Shown: positions 16,347 to 25,492 of the stretch, one piece after another
Layout of the letters: each line of letters begins with the position of its first letter
Numbering within the stretch: the stretch's first letter is position 1
Assembly (NCBI GenBank): GCA_937950565.1
Contig: CALFCS010000082.1
Span: 1 to 31,087, forward strand
Direction of reading: 5' to 3'
DNA from: an uncultured Lachnospiraceae bacterium
Lineage (GTDB): Bacteria > Bacillota > Clostridia > Lachnospirales > Lachnospiraceae
DNA length: 31,087 bases
Notes under the pieces: generated by a model
Seen by the model: the letters and a program-made list of their open reading frames with translations, nothing else
What the model was told of the DNA's origin: nothing
Database searches by the model: none
Made by a program: the position numbers and the translations under genes

Positions 16347-17582
16347 ATGGCAGAAGAAGTAAAAAAACGTCGTACGCCGCCGGACCCGAATTCGGCAAAG
16401 TATAAATTGGGCCAGATTGCGGCAAATGCATACAAAGACGCCCAGGCAGCAAAAGACCGCGGCGAAATGGTAGGCTGGTGTTCCAGTAATTTTCCGGTAG
16501 AGATTCCGGAGACTTTAGGTCTTGCAGTCTGTTATCCGGAGAACCAGGCGGCAGGTATCGCTGCAAGGGGAGGCGGACAGAGGTTATGTGAGATCAGCGA
16601 GGCAGACGGATATTCAAATGATATCTGCGCTTATGCAAGAATCAGTCTTGCTTATGCGAAGGTGAAGGATGCGCCTGAGCAGAATATGCCGCAGCCGGAT
16701 TTCCTGCTGTGCTGTAACAATATTTGCAACTGCATGATTAAGTGGTATGAGAATCTTTCCAAAGAACTGGATATTCCGATGATTATGCTGGATATCCCGT
16801 TTAACCCGGATTATGAGGTGTCTGATGCAGAGGTTGCCTATATCCGTGCACAGTTCTGGGATGCGATTCACCAGCTGGAAGAGATTACAGGCAAAAAGTG
16901 GAGCGATGAGAAATATAAAGAGGTTATGGAGTATTCCGGAAGGACAAGCCGTGCATGGCTGAAAGCTACAGCATGTGCCAGATATACACCATCTCCGTTT
17001 AATGGATTTGACCTTCTGAACCATATGGCAGTTATGGTAACAGCCCGTGGAAAGAAAGAAGCGGCAGAGACCATGGAACTTCTTCTGAAGGAATATGAAG
17101 AAAACCATGAAAAGGGCGTATCTACCTTCCGGGCGGAGGAGAAGCACAGGATTATGTTTGAAGGAATTGCATGCTGGCCGTGGCTGCGTGTGACAGCAAC
17201 CGGACTTAAGAGCCGTGGAATCAATATGGTTACGACGATTTATGCAGATGCGTTTGGATTTATTTATGATGATTTTGACGGAATGTGCCGTGCGTATGCG
17301 AAGGTTCCAAATGCGATCAACCTGGAATACGCAAGAGATAAGAGAATTAAGTTATGTAAAGATAACAGTGTAGAAGGACTTCTGGTACATACAAACCGTT
17401 CCTGTAAGCTGTGGAGCGGATTCATGTATGAGATGAGCCGCCAGATCGGAGAGGCCTGTGATATTCCGGTCGTAAGCTTTGACGGCGACCAGGCAGACCC
17501 GCGTAACTTCTCAGAAGCACAGTATGAGACAAGAGTGCAGGGACTGACTGAGATTATGGAACAGCGGAAGGAGGCAAAATAA
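16347..17582 (+). CDS. 2-Hydroxyacyl-CoA dehydratase, subunit B (HadB/FldB-like)
   Basis: A 411-aa subunit of the HgdB/FldB/HadB family, an oxygen-sensitive [4Fe-4S] enzyme that removes water from (R)-2-hydroxyacyl-CoA through a ketyl radical. Likely cluster cysteines are Cys94 in NDICAYAR, Cys127 in CCNNICNCM and Cys353 in TNRSCKLWSG. These fit the cysteine spacing of the alpha subunits. WCSSNFPVEIPETLG (44-58) is the conserved N-terminal active-site part. The ATG has AAGGAG about 8 bases upstream. The stop and the start of subunit C share one base (TAATG), giving coupled equimolar synthesis. Branched-chain and aryl substrates cannot be told apart by eye. Confidence 0.92.
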   Translation: MAEEVKKRRTPPDPNSAKYKLGQIAANAYKDAQAAKDRGEMVGWCSSNFPVEIPETLGLAVCYPENQAAGIAARGGGQRLCEISEADGYSNDICAYARISLAYAKVKDAPEQNMPQPDFLLCCNNICNCMIKWYENLSKELDIPMIMLDIPFNPDYEVSDAEVAYIRAQFWDAIHQLEEITGKKWSDEKYKEVMEYSGRTSRAWLKATACARYTPSPFNGFDLLNHMAVMVTARGKKEAAETMELLLKEYEENHEKGVSTFRAEEKHRIMFEGIACWPWLRVTATGLKSRGINMVTTIYADAFGFIYDDFDGMCRAYAKVPNAINLEYARDKRIKLCKDNSVEGLLVHTNRSCKLWSGFMYEMSRQIGEACDIPVVSFDGDQADPRNFSEAQYETRVQGLTEIMEQRKEAK

Positions 17583-18697
17583 TGAGTGCAAAAGAAATAT
17601 TAAAGAAACTTACAGAGATTGCCTCTGACCCGGCAGGACAGAAGGAAGCATATCTGAAAGCAGGAAAAAAGGTTGTTCTGACAGCCCCGGTCTATACACC
17701 GGAGGAAATCATTCATTCTATGGGAATAGTGCCGATGGGAGCATGGGGCGCCGATATGGAATTAAAGGAAGCAAAGACATATTTCCCGGCATTTATCTGT
17801 TCTATTATGCAGAGCATATTAGAGCTTGGCATGACAGGTGTTTACGAAGGGGTCAGCGCGATTGTAATCCCGAGCCTCTGCGACAGTCTGAAGGTTCTGG
17901 GAGAGAACTGGAAATATGCAGTTCCGTCTATTCCGTTTATTCCTATGACTTATCCGCAGAACCGCAAGCCGGATTATGGAATTGCCTATACAAAGGCTGG
18001 ATATGAAAGGGTTATCAAAGATTTGGAGAAGGCGACCGGAGAAAGCTTTTCGGATGAGAAGCTTGCGAAGTCGATAGAGATTTATAATGAGCACAATGCA
18101 GTAATGCGTGAGGCTGCCGAAGTAATGGCAGCGCATCCGGAAGTAAGCGCAGCAGAGAGAAGTGCAGTATTTAAGAGTGCATTCTTCCTTTTGAAAGAGG
18201 AACATACAGCGCTTGTAAAAGAGTTGATTCAGGCATTAAAGGAAGAGACAGCGGGAGAAGAGAAGATTAAGATTATGACGACCGGAGTACTTGCCGACAG
18301 TCTGAATCTTCTTCAGATTATCGACGAGTACGGTCTGCAGATTGTGGCAGATGATGTGGCGGCGGAGAGCAGGCAGTACCGCACGGATACGGTAGCAGGA
18401 GGAAGCGCGCTGTATGCGCTGGCACGGAAATTTGCTGCCATGGACAATTGCTCGGTTCTTTATGATGTAGAAAAGAAAAGAGTGAATATGATCGTGGATA
18501 CGGCAAAGAAAGCCGGGGCAAAAGGAGTGCTGGTTGTTCTGACCAAATTCTGTGACCCGGAAGAATTTGATTATCCATTGATTAAAAAAGCCTGTGAGGA
18601 AGAAGGAATTCACGTGATTCTGGTAGAGGTGGACCGCCAGATGGTGAATTACGAGCAGGCACGTACCATGATTGAAACATTTAAAGATATGATGTAG
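17582..18697 (+). CDS. 2-Hydroxyacyl-CoA dehydratase, subunit C (HadC/FldC-like)
   Basis: A 371-aa second dehydratase subunit. Candidate cluster cysteines are Cys73 in FICSIMQS, Cys100 in PSLCDSLK and Cys324 in TKFCDPEEFDYP. APVYTPEEIIHSMGIVPMGAWG (35-56) is the conserved beginning. Together with the preceding gene it forms the heterodimer that receives one electron from the ATP-driven activator encoded three genes on. Length agrees with HadC/FldC. The last domain (ILVEVDRQMVNYEQARTMIETF) is typical. The next gene starts 15 bases later after an AGGAGG site. Confidence 0.92.
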   Translation: MSAKEILKKLTEIASDPAGQKEAYLKAGKKVVLTAPVYTPEEIIHSMGIVPMGAWGADMELKEAKTYFPAFICSIMQSILELGMTGVYEGVSAIVIPSLCDSLKVLGENWKYAVPSIPFIPMTYPQNRKPDYGIAYTKAGYERVIKDLEKATGESFSDEKLAKSIEIYNEHNAVMREAAEVMAAHPEVSAAERSAVFKSAFFLLKEEHTALVKELIQALKEETAGEEKIKIMTTGVLADSLNLLQIIDEYGLQIVADDVAAESRQYRTDTVAGGSALYALARKFAAMDNCSVLYDVEKKRVNMIVDTAKKAGAKGVLVVLTKFCDPEEFDYPLIKKACEEEGIHVILVEVDRQMVNYEQARTMIETFKDMM

Positions 18698-18712
18698 TAG
18701 GAGGAAAGAAAA

Positions 18713-19954
18713 ATGAGTGAAATAAAACGTCCTCTTGAAGGAGTGAAAGTATTGGAACTTGCAACCTTTATTGCCGGGCCATGCTGCGCCAGATATCTGG
18801 CAGACCTTGGGGCAGAGGTTGTAAAGGTGGAATCACCAAAGGGTGATCCGCTGCGCTATACAGCAGTGAATGAAGGACGTCCTTTCGGAGATCCGGAAGA
18901 CACCAGCTTTTGTCTGGAAAATGCAGGGAAAAAATGTGTGACATTAAATACAAAAACAGAGGCCGGGCGTGCGGCTTTGGAGAAGATGCTTGCGGAAAGT
19001 GATATTTTCATTACAAACTGGCGCCAGTCACCGCTTAAGAGAGCGGGACTGGATTATGAGACCTTAAAAGTAAAATATCCAAAGCTTGTTATGGGCTATA
19101 TCAGCGGCTATGGTGAAAAAGGACCGGACAAGGATTTGCCGGGCTTTGACTTCACTGCATTCTTTGCCCGCGGCGGCGTCATGGGTACGATGTATGACGT
19201 GGATTCAGCGCCGATGACTCCGATTGCGGGATTTGGCGACCATCAGGTTGGGTTATATCTTGCCAGTGGTGTGATTGCAGCTCTTTACCGGGCAAGAGAG
19301 ACCGGGCAGGGAGACCAGGTAACGGTAAGCCTTCTGCATACGGCTCTGTGGGATGTGGCTTTGTTCCTGCAGTGTAACCAGTATGGCGACCCGTCCACAC
19401 AGTTCCCAATCAGTAAAAAACAGATTGCGAACCAGCTGAATGTGGCGCGAAAGACAAAAGACAATAAATGGATTCAGATTGCGATGCCGCAGTATGATGC
19501 CTGCTATGCAAAATTCATGACAGAAGTACTCGGAAGAGAAGATTTGGCAGATGATCCGCGCTATTTCCCACAGACGAATCTGCAGAAAAATCTTGCAGAA
19601 TATTGTGACCTTCTGGATGCAGAGGTTGGAAAATATACGCTGGATGAAATGGTAGAGAAAATGAATGCTGCCGATCTTCCATATGCGGTATGCCAGACCT
19701 GGGAGCAGGTACTGGAGGATAAGCAGGCATGGGCATCCGATGCGCTTGCTAAGGTTACATTCCCGAATGGAAATCAGAGGACGATGGTTCGTACCCCTGT
19801 TATGTTTGCAGAGACAGAGCTTCCTGCATATGAGAGGGGCGGGTTTTTAGGAGAGCATACGAGAGAGGTCTTAGCAGGGCTTGGCTATTCAGAAGAACAG
19901 ATTGAGGCGATGATTGCGGCTGGAGAAGCAACAGATGTTAAGAGAATCGGTTAG
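18713..19954 (+). CDS. Family III CoA-transferase (CaiB/BaiF; HadA/FldA-like)
   Basis: A 413-aa CoA-transferase. The N-terminus LEGVKVLELATFIAGPCCARYLADLGAEVVKVE and the probable catalytic aspartate in PGFDFTAFFARGG (Asp146) mark family III. In the had and fld systems this enzyme moves CoA from the saturated product to the incoming 2-hydroxy acid, so no ATP is spent once the cycle runs. Here it sits between the dehydratase and its activator, which supports that role. A CaiB-type carnitine transferase or a bile-acid BaiF-type enzyme has similar sequence; context favours the dehydratase cycle. Confidence 0.9.
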   Translation: MSEIKRPLEGVKVLELATFIAGPCCARYLADLGAEVVKVESPKGDPLRYTAVNEGRPFGDPEDTSFCLENAGKKCVTLNTKTEAGRAALEKMLAESDIFITNWRQSPLKRAGLDYETLKVKYPKLVMGYISGYGEKGPDKDLPGFDFTAFFARGGVMGTMYDVDSAPMTPIAGFGDHQVGLYLASGVIAALYRARETGQGDQVTVSLLHTALWDVALFLQCNQYGDPSTQFPISKKQIANQLNVARKTKDNKWIQIAMPQYDACYAKFMTEVLGREDLADDPRYFPQTNLQKNLAEYCDLLDAEVGKYTLDEMVEKMNAADLPYAVCQTWEQVLEDKQAWASDALAKVTFPNGNQRTMVRTPVMFAETELPAYERGGFLGEHTREVLAGLGYSEEQIEAMIAAGEATDVKRIG

Positions 19955-19963
19955 GAGAAAGTT

Positions 19964-20749
19964 ATGTATACGCTAGGGATCGACATAGGATCTACCACTT
20001 CAAAGTGTGTATTACTAAAAGATGGAACAGTAGTGGCTGCCACCTCCCTTATTTTGTCAGGAACAGGGACCGAAGGTCCCTCCCTGGCATATGAACAGCT
20101 GTTGGAAAAGGCCGGTATAAAAGAAGACGAGATTGATTTTGTTATGGCTACCGGGTATGGAAGAACGACCTTTGACAGGGCGGACGCGGAGTTGAGCGAA
20201 TTAAGCGCCCATGCCAAGGGAGTGCATTTCCGGCATCCGGATGCCCGGACGATTATCGATATCGGGGGACAGGATGCGAAGGTGATTTCTTTAAGTCCAA
20301 AAGGAACCATTTCCAATTTTGTGATGAATGATAAATGCGCGGCAGGAACCGGACGCTTCCTAGATGTCATGGCTGGTATTCTGCATGTAGAGATTGGAGA
20401 GCTGGAAGTATATGCAGGGAAAGCGGGACATCCGGTAAAGATTTCCAGCACCTGTACGGTATTTGCAGAGTCAGAGGTAATCTCCCAGTTATCCAAAGGG
20501 GTAGAGCTTCCAGACCTGATTGCGGGTATCTGTGATTCTGTGGCGAACCGGGTGAGCGCCCTTGCAAAGAGAATGCCGGTGACTCCGCTTGTTGTGATGA
20601 GCGGCGGAGTGGCAAAGAACGGAGGCGTCAGAAATGCGTTGTCCAGAGAACTTGGCACAGAGATTGTGATGACAGAGGAAGCCCAGTATATGGGGGCTCT
20701 GGGGGCAGCTTTGGCCGGGTATGAAAAATGTGCGGCAAAACAGGAGTAG
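19964..20749 (+). CDS. ATP-dependent activator of 2-hydroxyacyl-CoA dehydratase (HadI/FldI/HgdC-like)
   Basis: A 261-aa ASKHA-fold ATPase (BadF/BadG/HgdC family) that forms a homodimer bridged by one [4Fe-4S] cluster and drives a single electron into the dehydratase. The N-terminal phosphate loop is LGIDIGSTTSKCVLL (4-18). Cluster cysteines are Cys125 in NDKCAAGTGRF and Cys164 in SSTCTVFAESE. The second nucleotide motif is IIDIGGQDAK (97-106), and VVMSGGVAKNGG lies near the C-terminus. The length matches the single-domain activators. It starts 9 bases after the transferase with GGAG upstream. Confidence 0.95.
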   Translation: MYTLGIDIGSTTSKCVLLKDGTVVAATSLILSGTGTEGPSLAYEQLLEKAGIKEDEIDFVMATGYGRTTFDRADAELSELSAHAKGVHFRHPDARTIIDIGGQDAKVISLSPKGTISNFVMNDKCAAGTGRFLDVMAGILHVEIGELEVYAGKAGHPVKISSTCTVFAESEVISQLSKGVELPDLIAGICDSVANRVSALAKRMPVTPLVVMSGGVAKNGGVRNALSRELGTEIVMTEEAQYMGALGAALAGYEKCAAKQE

Positions 20750-20752
20750 ATT

Positions 20753-22342
20753 ATGGTATTAAGAGAAATGACGGTAAATGACCTGCTGGAAGAGAAGGTT
20801 ACAAAATATCCGGATAAGACAGCAGTTGAATTTCTGGAATGTTCCTATACGTGGAAAGAACTGGATGAGATTTCCGATTATCTGGCTGCTTATTATATGG
20901 AATGTGGTGTTGAGAAAGGGACACATGTAGGAATTTTCAGTGTAAATAGCATTAACTGGGTGTGTGTCTATCTTGCACTTGCGAAGATTGGGGCAGTATC
21001 TGTACTGATTAATTTTAATTATAAATATGATGAACTGCTTTATGCAGTGCGTTATTCAAGAGTAGAGTATCTCTGTTATGGAGAAGGGTTTAAAGAAGTA
21101 AAATTCCAGGACCTGGTTGACCGGTTAAAAGCAGAAAAACCGTGGAGGATGCGCCAGTATATTTCTATCGGGCGTGATAGGGACGGGGAGTGGTACCAAA
21201 AGGACAAGCTTCCGTATATAGCCCCGGAAAGTATGAGAATGCTCAAAGAGCGGAAAGAACAGGTACATGCGGATGATTTTCTGAGCATGATTTTCACATC
21301 AGGAACGACCGCACAGGCGAAAGGGGTAAGGCTTACGCATTACCAGCTCCTGAATGTAGCAATGGAGGCCGGGGCGCTGATGCACTGGAATGAGACAGAT
21401 ATTATCTGTCTGAGTCTGTCGCTGTTTCATTGCTTTGGGCTGTCCACCGGACTTCTGGCAAATCTGGTAACGGGAGGCATGATCTGCCTGCTGCCGGATT
21501 TCCGTTCTCTGACGATGCTGAAAGCGATTCAGAAGTACCGCTGCACGATATTAAATGGGGTTCCGTCTATGTTCCTTGCCATGTTAAACAATCCTGCATT
21601 TGGCGAATATGATCTTTCGTCTCTGAAGACCGGTGTGATTGCAGGCTCCGGTGTGCGCAGACAGGATTATATCCATGTGAAACAGGCATTTGGTTATGAG
21701 GCGCTTGAACAGTCCTATGGGCAGACAGAAGCTTCGCCAAGTATTACATTTTCTGATTATGAGGATGATTTGGAAATAAAAGCAGCTTCTGTCGGAAAAG
21801 TCATTCCGAATGTGGAACTTCGAATCTGCAATCCGCAGAATGATACAGAACTGCCTGCCGGAGAGGAAGGCGAAGTGCAGATCAAAGGGTTTAATGTCAT
21901 GAAGGAAGGATATTACAGAAAGACCGCTGAGACGAGAAAAGTGTTTGCAAAAGATGGCTGGCTGAAAACGGGCGATCTGGGATATGTGGACGAAGATGGC
22001 AATTTATATATTACAGGACGCAGCAAGGATGTCATTATCCGCTGCGGCGAAAATATTTCACCAAAAGAAGTAGAAGAAGCGATTATGGAATATCCGCAGG
22101 TAAAAGACGTATCGGTGTTTGGGATTGAAGCGCCGGTTGTACAGGAAGAGGTAGCGGCATGTATTATGTGTCAGGGAGAATTCGAGGAGGAAGCGTTAAG
22201 GGAGTTTCTGAAAGACCGCCTGGCAAACTACAAGATACCACAATATTATTACATATTTAAAGAATTTCCACTGCGCAGCAACGGAAAATTAGATAAAAAG
22301 AGACTGATGCAGATGGTAGAAAAAAGGAGGACAAGTAAATGA
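20753..22342 (+). CDS. AMP-forming acyl-CoA ligase
   Basis: A 529-aa ANL-superfamily acyl-CoA synthetase. The phosphate loop is MIFTSGTTAQAKG (179-191), with Ala where many homologues have Pro-Lys. YGQTEASPS lies at 322-330, the hinge region has KTGDLGYVDEDGNLYITGRSKDVI (405-428), and Lys512 is in SNGKLDKKR. The enzyme would activate a free carboxylic acid with ATP and CoA. In the caffeate (car) system a comparable ligase primes the cycle before the CoA-transferase takes over; the same use is proposed here. Chain length or aryl preference is unknown. It overlaps the dehydrogenase gene by 4 bases. Confidence 0.9.
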   Translation: MVLREMTVNDLLEEKVTKYPDKTAVEFLECSYTWKELDEISDYLAAYYMECGVEKGTHVGIFSVNSINWVCVYLALAKIGAVSVLINFNYKYDELLYAVRYSRVEYLCYGEGFKEVKFQDLVDRLKAEKPWRMRQYISIGRDRDGEWYQKDKLPYIAPESMRMLKERKEQVHADDFLSMIFTSGTTAQAKGVRLTHYQLLNVAMEAGALMHWNETDIICLSLSLFHCFGLSTGLLANLVTGGMICLLPDFRSLTMLKAIQKYRCTILNGVPSMFLAMLNNPAFGEYDLSSLKTGVIAGSGVRRQDYIHVKQAFGYEALEQSYGQTEASPSITFSDYEDDLEIKAASVGKVIPNVELRICNPQNDTELPAGEEGEVQIKGFNVMKEGYYRKTAETRKVFAKDGWLKTGDLGYVDEDGNLYITGRSKDVIIRCGENISPKEVEEAIMEYPQVKDVSVFGIEAPVVQEEVAACIMCQGEFEEEALREFLKDRLANYKIPQYYYIFKEFPLRSNGKLDKKRLMQMVEKRRTSK

Positions 22343-23478
22343 AGTTTACAGAACAACAAGAGCTGATTCGCAAATTGGCAAGAGATTTCGCTGAAAAAGA
22401 ACTGACCAGTGATATTCTCGATGAAGTGGAAGAGACCGGGGTGTTTCCGAAAGAGATTCTTGACAAGATGGGAAAAGCCGGCTTCTTTGGAATTAAGATT
22501 CCAAGAGAATTAGGCGGAGCAGGTGCAGACACCGTATCTTATGTGGCGGTTATGGAAGAAATTGCAAGAGTCAGTGCGGTGGCAAGCCTTTACGTATCTT
22601 CACCGAACTCTCTGTCAGGCGGACCACTTCTTCTGGCAGGAACGGACGAGCAGTTAGAGAAATATCTCCGTCCGGTAGTAACCGGTGAGAAGATTCTCGC
22701 ATTTGGTCTTACTGAGCCGGGCGCAGGCTCCGATGCGGGCGGTATGACAACAACGGCGGTGGAAGACGGAGATTATTATGTATTGAATGGACGTAAAACC
22801 TTTATTACAATGGCGCCGCTTGCTGACTATGCAGTAATTTATGCAAAGACAGATCCGTCCAAAGGCTCCAGAGGAATTACCGCATTTATCGTGGATATGA
22901 AGGCGGAAGGCGTTTCCTGTGGAAAACCAGAGGATAAGATGGGCCTTGTAGGATGTGCGACCAGTGATATCATTCTGGAAAATGTACGTGTACCAAAGAG
23001 TGATATGCTTGGGGAATTAAATAAAGGATTTACAAATGCGATGAAGACGCTGGACGTAGGACGTATCGGTGTTGCGGCGCAGTCCATCGGTGTTGCACAG
23101 GCAGCGCTTGACGAAGCAATCAAGTATTCCAAAGAGAGAAAGCAGTTTGGAAGAAGAATTGCAGATTTCCAGGCAATTAGTTTTATGATCGCAGATATGG
23201 CAACAAAGCTTCAGGCAGCGAAGCATCTGGTATATGACGCAGCACGCCTGAAAGACGAGAATAAACCGGCTTCCAAGGAAGCTTCCATGGCGAAATATTT
23301 TGCATCAGAGACTTGTAATGAAATCTGTGCAAAGGCGCTGCAGATTCATGGTGGATATGGATTTATCAAAGATTACAAGATTCAGCGTTTATACAGAGAC
23401 TGCCGTGTATTTACAATCTACGAGGGAACTTCCCAGGTACAGCAGATGGTAATTGCAGGACAACTTTTAAAGAAATAG
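22339..23478 (+). CDS. Acyl-CoA dehydrogenase acting as enoyl-CoA reductase (CarC/AcdA-like)
   Basis: A 379-aa FAD-dependent acyl-CoA dehydrogenase of full length. The FAD/substrate motifs FGLTEPGAGSDAGG (122-135) and NGRKTFITMA are present. The catalytic glutamate is Glu362 in IYEGTSQVQQ, the position used by short- and medium-chain members. ALQIHGGYGFIKDY is also typical. With an adjacent bifurcating Etf it would run as a reductase, turning the enoyl-CoA made by the dehydratase into the saturated acyl-CoA, as in CarCDE or the acryloyl-CoA reductase complexes. The gene overlaps the ligase by 4 bases. Confidence 0.92.
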   Translation: MKFTEQQELIRKLARDFAEKELTSDILDEVEETGVFPKEILDKMGKAGFFGIKIPRELGGAGADTVSYVAVMEEIARVSAVASLYVSSPNSLSGGPLLLAGTDEQLEKYLRPVVTGEKILAFGLTEPGAGSDAGGMTTTAVEDGDYYVLNGRKTFITMAPLADYAVIYAKTDPSKGSRGITAFIVDMKAEGVSCGKPEDKMGLVGCATSDIILENVRVPKSDMLGELNKGFTNAMKTLDVGRIGVAAQSIGVAQAALDEAIKYSKERKQFGRRIADFQAISFMIADMATKLQAAKHLVYDAARLKDENKPASKEASMAKYFASETCNEICAKALQIHGGYGFIKDYKIQRLYRDCRVFTIYEGTSQVQQMVIAGQLLKK

Positions 23479-23491
23479 GAGGAATGGGAAT

Positions 23492-24277
23492 ATGAAGATT
23501 ATAGTCTGTGTAAAACAGGTACCAGATACAAACGAAGTAAGAATTGATCCGGTAAAAGGAACATTGATTCGCGAAGGCGTACCAAGTATTCTGAATCCGG
23601 ATGATGCCAATGCATTAGAAGCAGCGCTGAAACTCAAAGATGAAAATCCGGGAACGACAGTTTCGGTTATTTCCATGGGACCTCCGCAGGCAAACATTAT
23701 GCTCCGGGAATGCCTGGGAATGGGTGCGGATGAGGCATATCTGTTAAGCGACCGTGCATTTGGCGGCGCTGATACGTGTGCAACTTCTACAACAATTGCA
23801 GCAGGAATCCGCAAAATCGGTGATGCAGATATTATATTTGCAGGACGTCAGGCAATCGACGGAGATACCGCCCAGGTTGGACCGCAGGTAGCACAGAGAC
23901 TGGGAATTCCGGTTGTGTCCTACGTGCAGGATGTAGAAGTAAAAGACGGCAAAGTGGTTGTAGAAAGACAACTGGAAGATGGGTATGAAGTTATTGAGGT
24001 CCAGACTCCATGTCTTCTGACCTGTGTAAAAGAATTAAACGAGCCAAGATATATGAGTATTTATAATATTATGGATACTGCAGACAAAGAGATTCCGGCA
24101 TGGAACCATATCGATGTGGATCTTGATCCGGCAAACTGTGGACTGAATGCGTCTCCGACACAGGTATTCCGTTCCTTTACACCAGATCCGAAGGGAAAAG
24201 GTGAGATGTTAAGTGGAACGGTAAGCGAGATGGCAGCACAGCTCGTATCCAGATTAAATGAGAAGCATCTGATTTAG
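23492..24277 (+). CDS. etfB: Electron transfer flavoprotein subunit beta (EtfB/CarD-like)
   Basis: A 261-aa EtfB. The N-terminus MKIIVCVKQVPDTNEVRIDP and the nucleotide motifs ADTCATSTTIAAGI (93-106) and FAGRQAIDGDTAQVGPQVAQRLGIP (116-140) are clear. In bifurcating Etfs this subunit binds the FAD that splits the electrons of NADH, sending one to ferredoxin and one to the dehydrogenase. The DGDTAQVGP segment is consistent with that group, but assigning bifurcation needs alignment. AGGAGG lies about 9 bases before the ATG. It lies between the dehydrogenase and etfA, the car-type order. Confidence 0.94.
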   Translation: MKIIVCVKQVPDTNEVRIDPVKGTLIREGVPSILNPDDANALEAALKLKDENPGTTVSVISMGPPQANIMLRECLGMGADEAYLLSDRAFGGADTCATSTTIAAGIRKIGDADIIFAGRQAIDGDTAQVGPQVAQRLGIPVVSYVQDVEVKDGKVVVERQLEDGYEVIEVQTPCLLTCVKELNEPRYMSIYNIMDTADKEIPAWNHIDVDLDPANCGLNASPTQVFRSFTPDPKGKGEMLSGTVSEMAAQLVSRLNEKHLI

Positions 24278-24298
24278 GGAAAAGGAGGAACGTATACT

Positions 24299-25489
24299 AT
24301 GGCAGTAAGAGTATTAAAGGATAAATGTAAAGGCTGTACAAAATGTACAAAGAACTGTCCATTTGAAGCAATTTCCATGGATGGAAAGCTTGCGGTCATC
24401 GGGGATTCATGTACCGGATGCGGAGCTTGTATTGATACTTGTCCGTTTGGCGCAATTGAAAAAGTAGAAGAAGAGAAGAAGGGCGCAGATATCAGCGAAT
24501 ATCATGGCGTATGGGTATTTGCAGAACAGAGAGGCGGCAAGATTATGCCGGTTGTACTGGAGCTTCTTGGAGAAGGAAAGAAGCTGGCAGCAGAGGTTGG
24601 CTGCGAATTATGCGCAATGCTCTGTGGAGAGAATGTAGAAGGTCTTGCAGACGAGTTGTTTGCATATGGGGCAGATAAGGTATATCTTGCAGATGATAAA
24701 GAGCTTGCTACATATCGTACAGATGCTTATACAAAGGTCATTTATGAAGCAATTGAGAAATATAAACCAGAGATTGTTCTCCTTGGCGCAACACATATCG
24801 GACGTGACCTTGGCCCGTGTCTTGCCGTAAATTGCGGAACAGGTCTTACGGCAGATTGTACAAAGCTGGAAATTGACCCGGAAGACAAGAAGATTAAGCA
24901 GACACGTCCTGCATTTGGCGGAAATTTAATGGCTACGATTGTATGTCCGAACCACAGACCACAGATGTCTACGGTACGTCCGGGTGTAATGCAGAAAGCA
25001 CAGAAGGATGAATCAAGGAAAGGCGAGGTCGTAAGACTGGATGTAAAATTCGAGGAAGGCGATATCCGCACAAAGGTCATCGAGGTTGTTAAGAAGGCAG
25101 GGGAACTTGCTTCTCTGACTGACGCAGAGGTAATCGTATCCGGTGGTATGGGACTTGGAAGTGCAGAAGGCTTTGAGCTTCTGAAGCAGTTAGCAGATAA
25201 GCTTGGTGGTACGATTGGATCTTCCAGGGCAGCAGTTGACGCAGGCTGGATTGACCATTCTTACCAGGTTGGACAGACAGGAACGACAGTAAAGCCAAAG
25301 ATTTACTTTGCATGCGGTATTTCCGGCGCTATCCAGCATCTTGCCGGCATGCAGAATTCCGATTATATCGTAGCAATCAATAAAAATGATTCAGCTCCTA
25401 TTTTTGAGGTGGCGGATTACGGAATCGTAGGCGATTTGTATCAGGTCATTCCGGCAATTATGGAAGAGCTGGATAAGCTGGAGAAATAA
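24299..25489 (+). CDS. etfA: Electron transfer flavoprotein subunit alpha with N-terminal 2[4Fe-4S] ferredoxin domain (CarE-like)
   Basis: A 396-aa EtfA longer than the plain type because of a ferredoxin domain. Cysteines at 10, 13, 16 and 20 and at 38, 41, 44 and 48 form two CxxCxxCxxxC(P) motifs. The central Etf fold follows (LLGATHIGRDLGP). The FAD domain has VSGGMGLGSAEGFELL, GSSRAAVDAGW, and YQVGQTGTTVKPKIYFACGISGAIQH. An N-terminal ferredoxin domain is known from CarE of the caffeyl-CoA reductase complex and from some lactate dehydrogenase-Etf complexes, where reduced ferredoxin is produced or used. The ATG is preceded by AAGGAGG. Confidence 0.95.
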   Translation: MAVRVLKDKCKGCTKCTKNCPFEAISMDGKLAVIGDSCTGCGACIDTCPFGAIEKVEEEKKGADISEYHGVWVFAEQRGGKIMPVVLELLGEGKKLAAEVGCELCAMLCGENVEGLADELFAYGADKVYLADDKELATYRTDAYTKVIYEAIEKYKPEIVLLGATHIGRDLGPCLAVNCGTGLTADCTKLEIDPEDKKIKQTRPAFGGNLMATIVCPNHRPQMSTVRPGVMQKAQKDESRKGEVVRLDVKFEEGDIRTKVIEVVKKAGELASLTDAEVIVSGGMGLGSAEGFELLKQLADKLGGTIGSSRAAVDAGWIDHSYQVGQTGTTVKPKIYFACGISGAIQHLAGMQNSDYIVAINKNDSAPIFEVADYGIVGDLYQVIPAIMEELDKLEK

Positions 25490-25492
25490 AAG

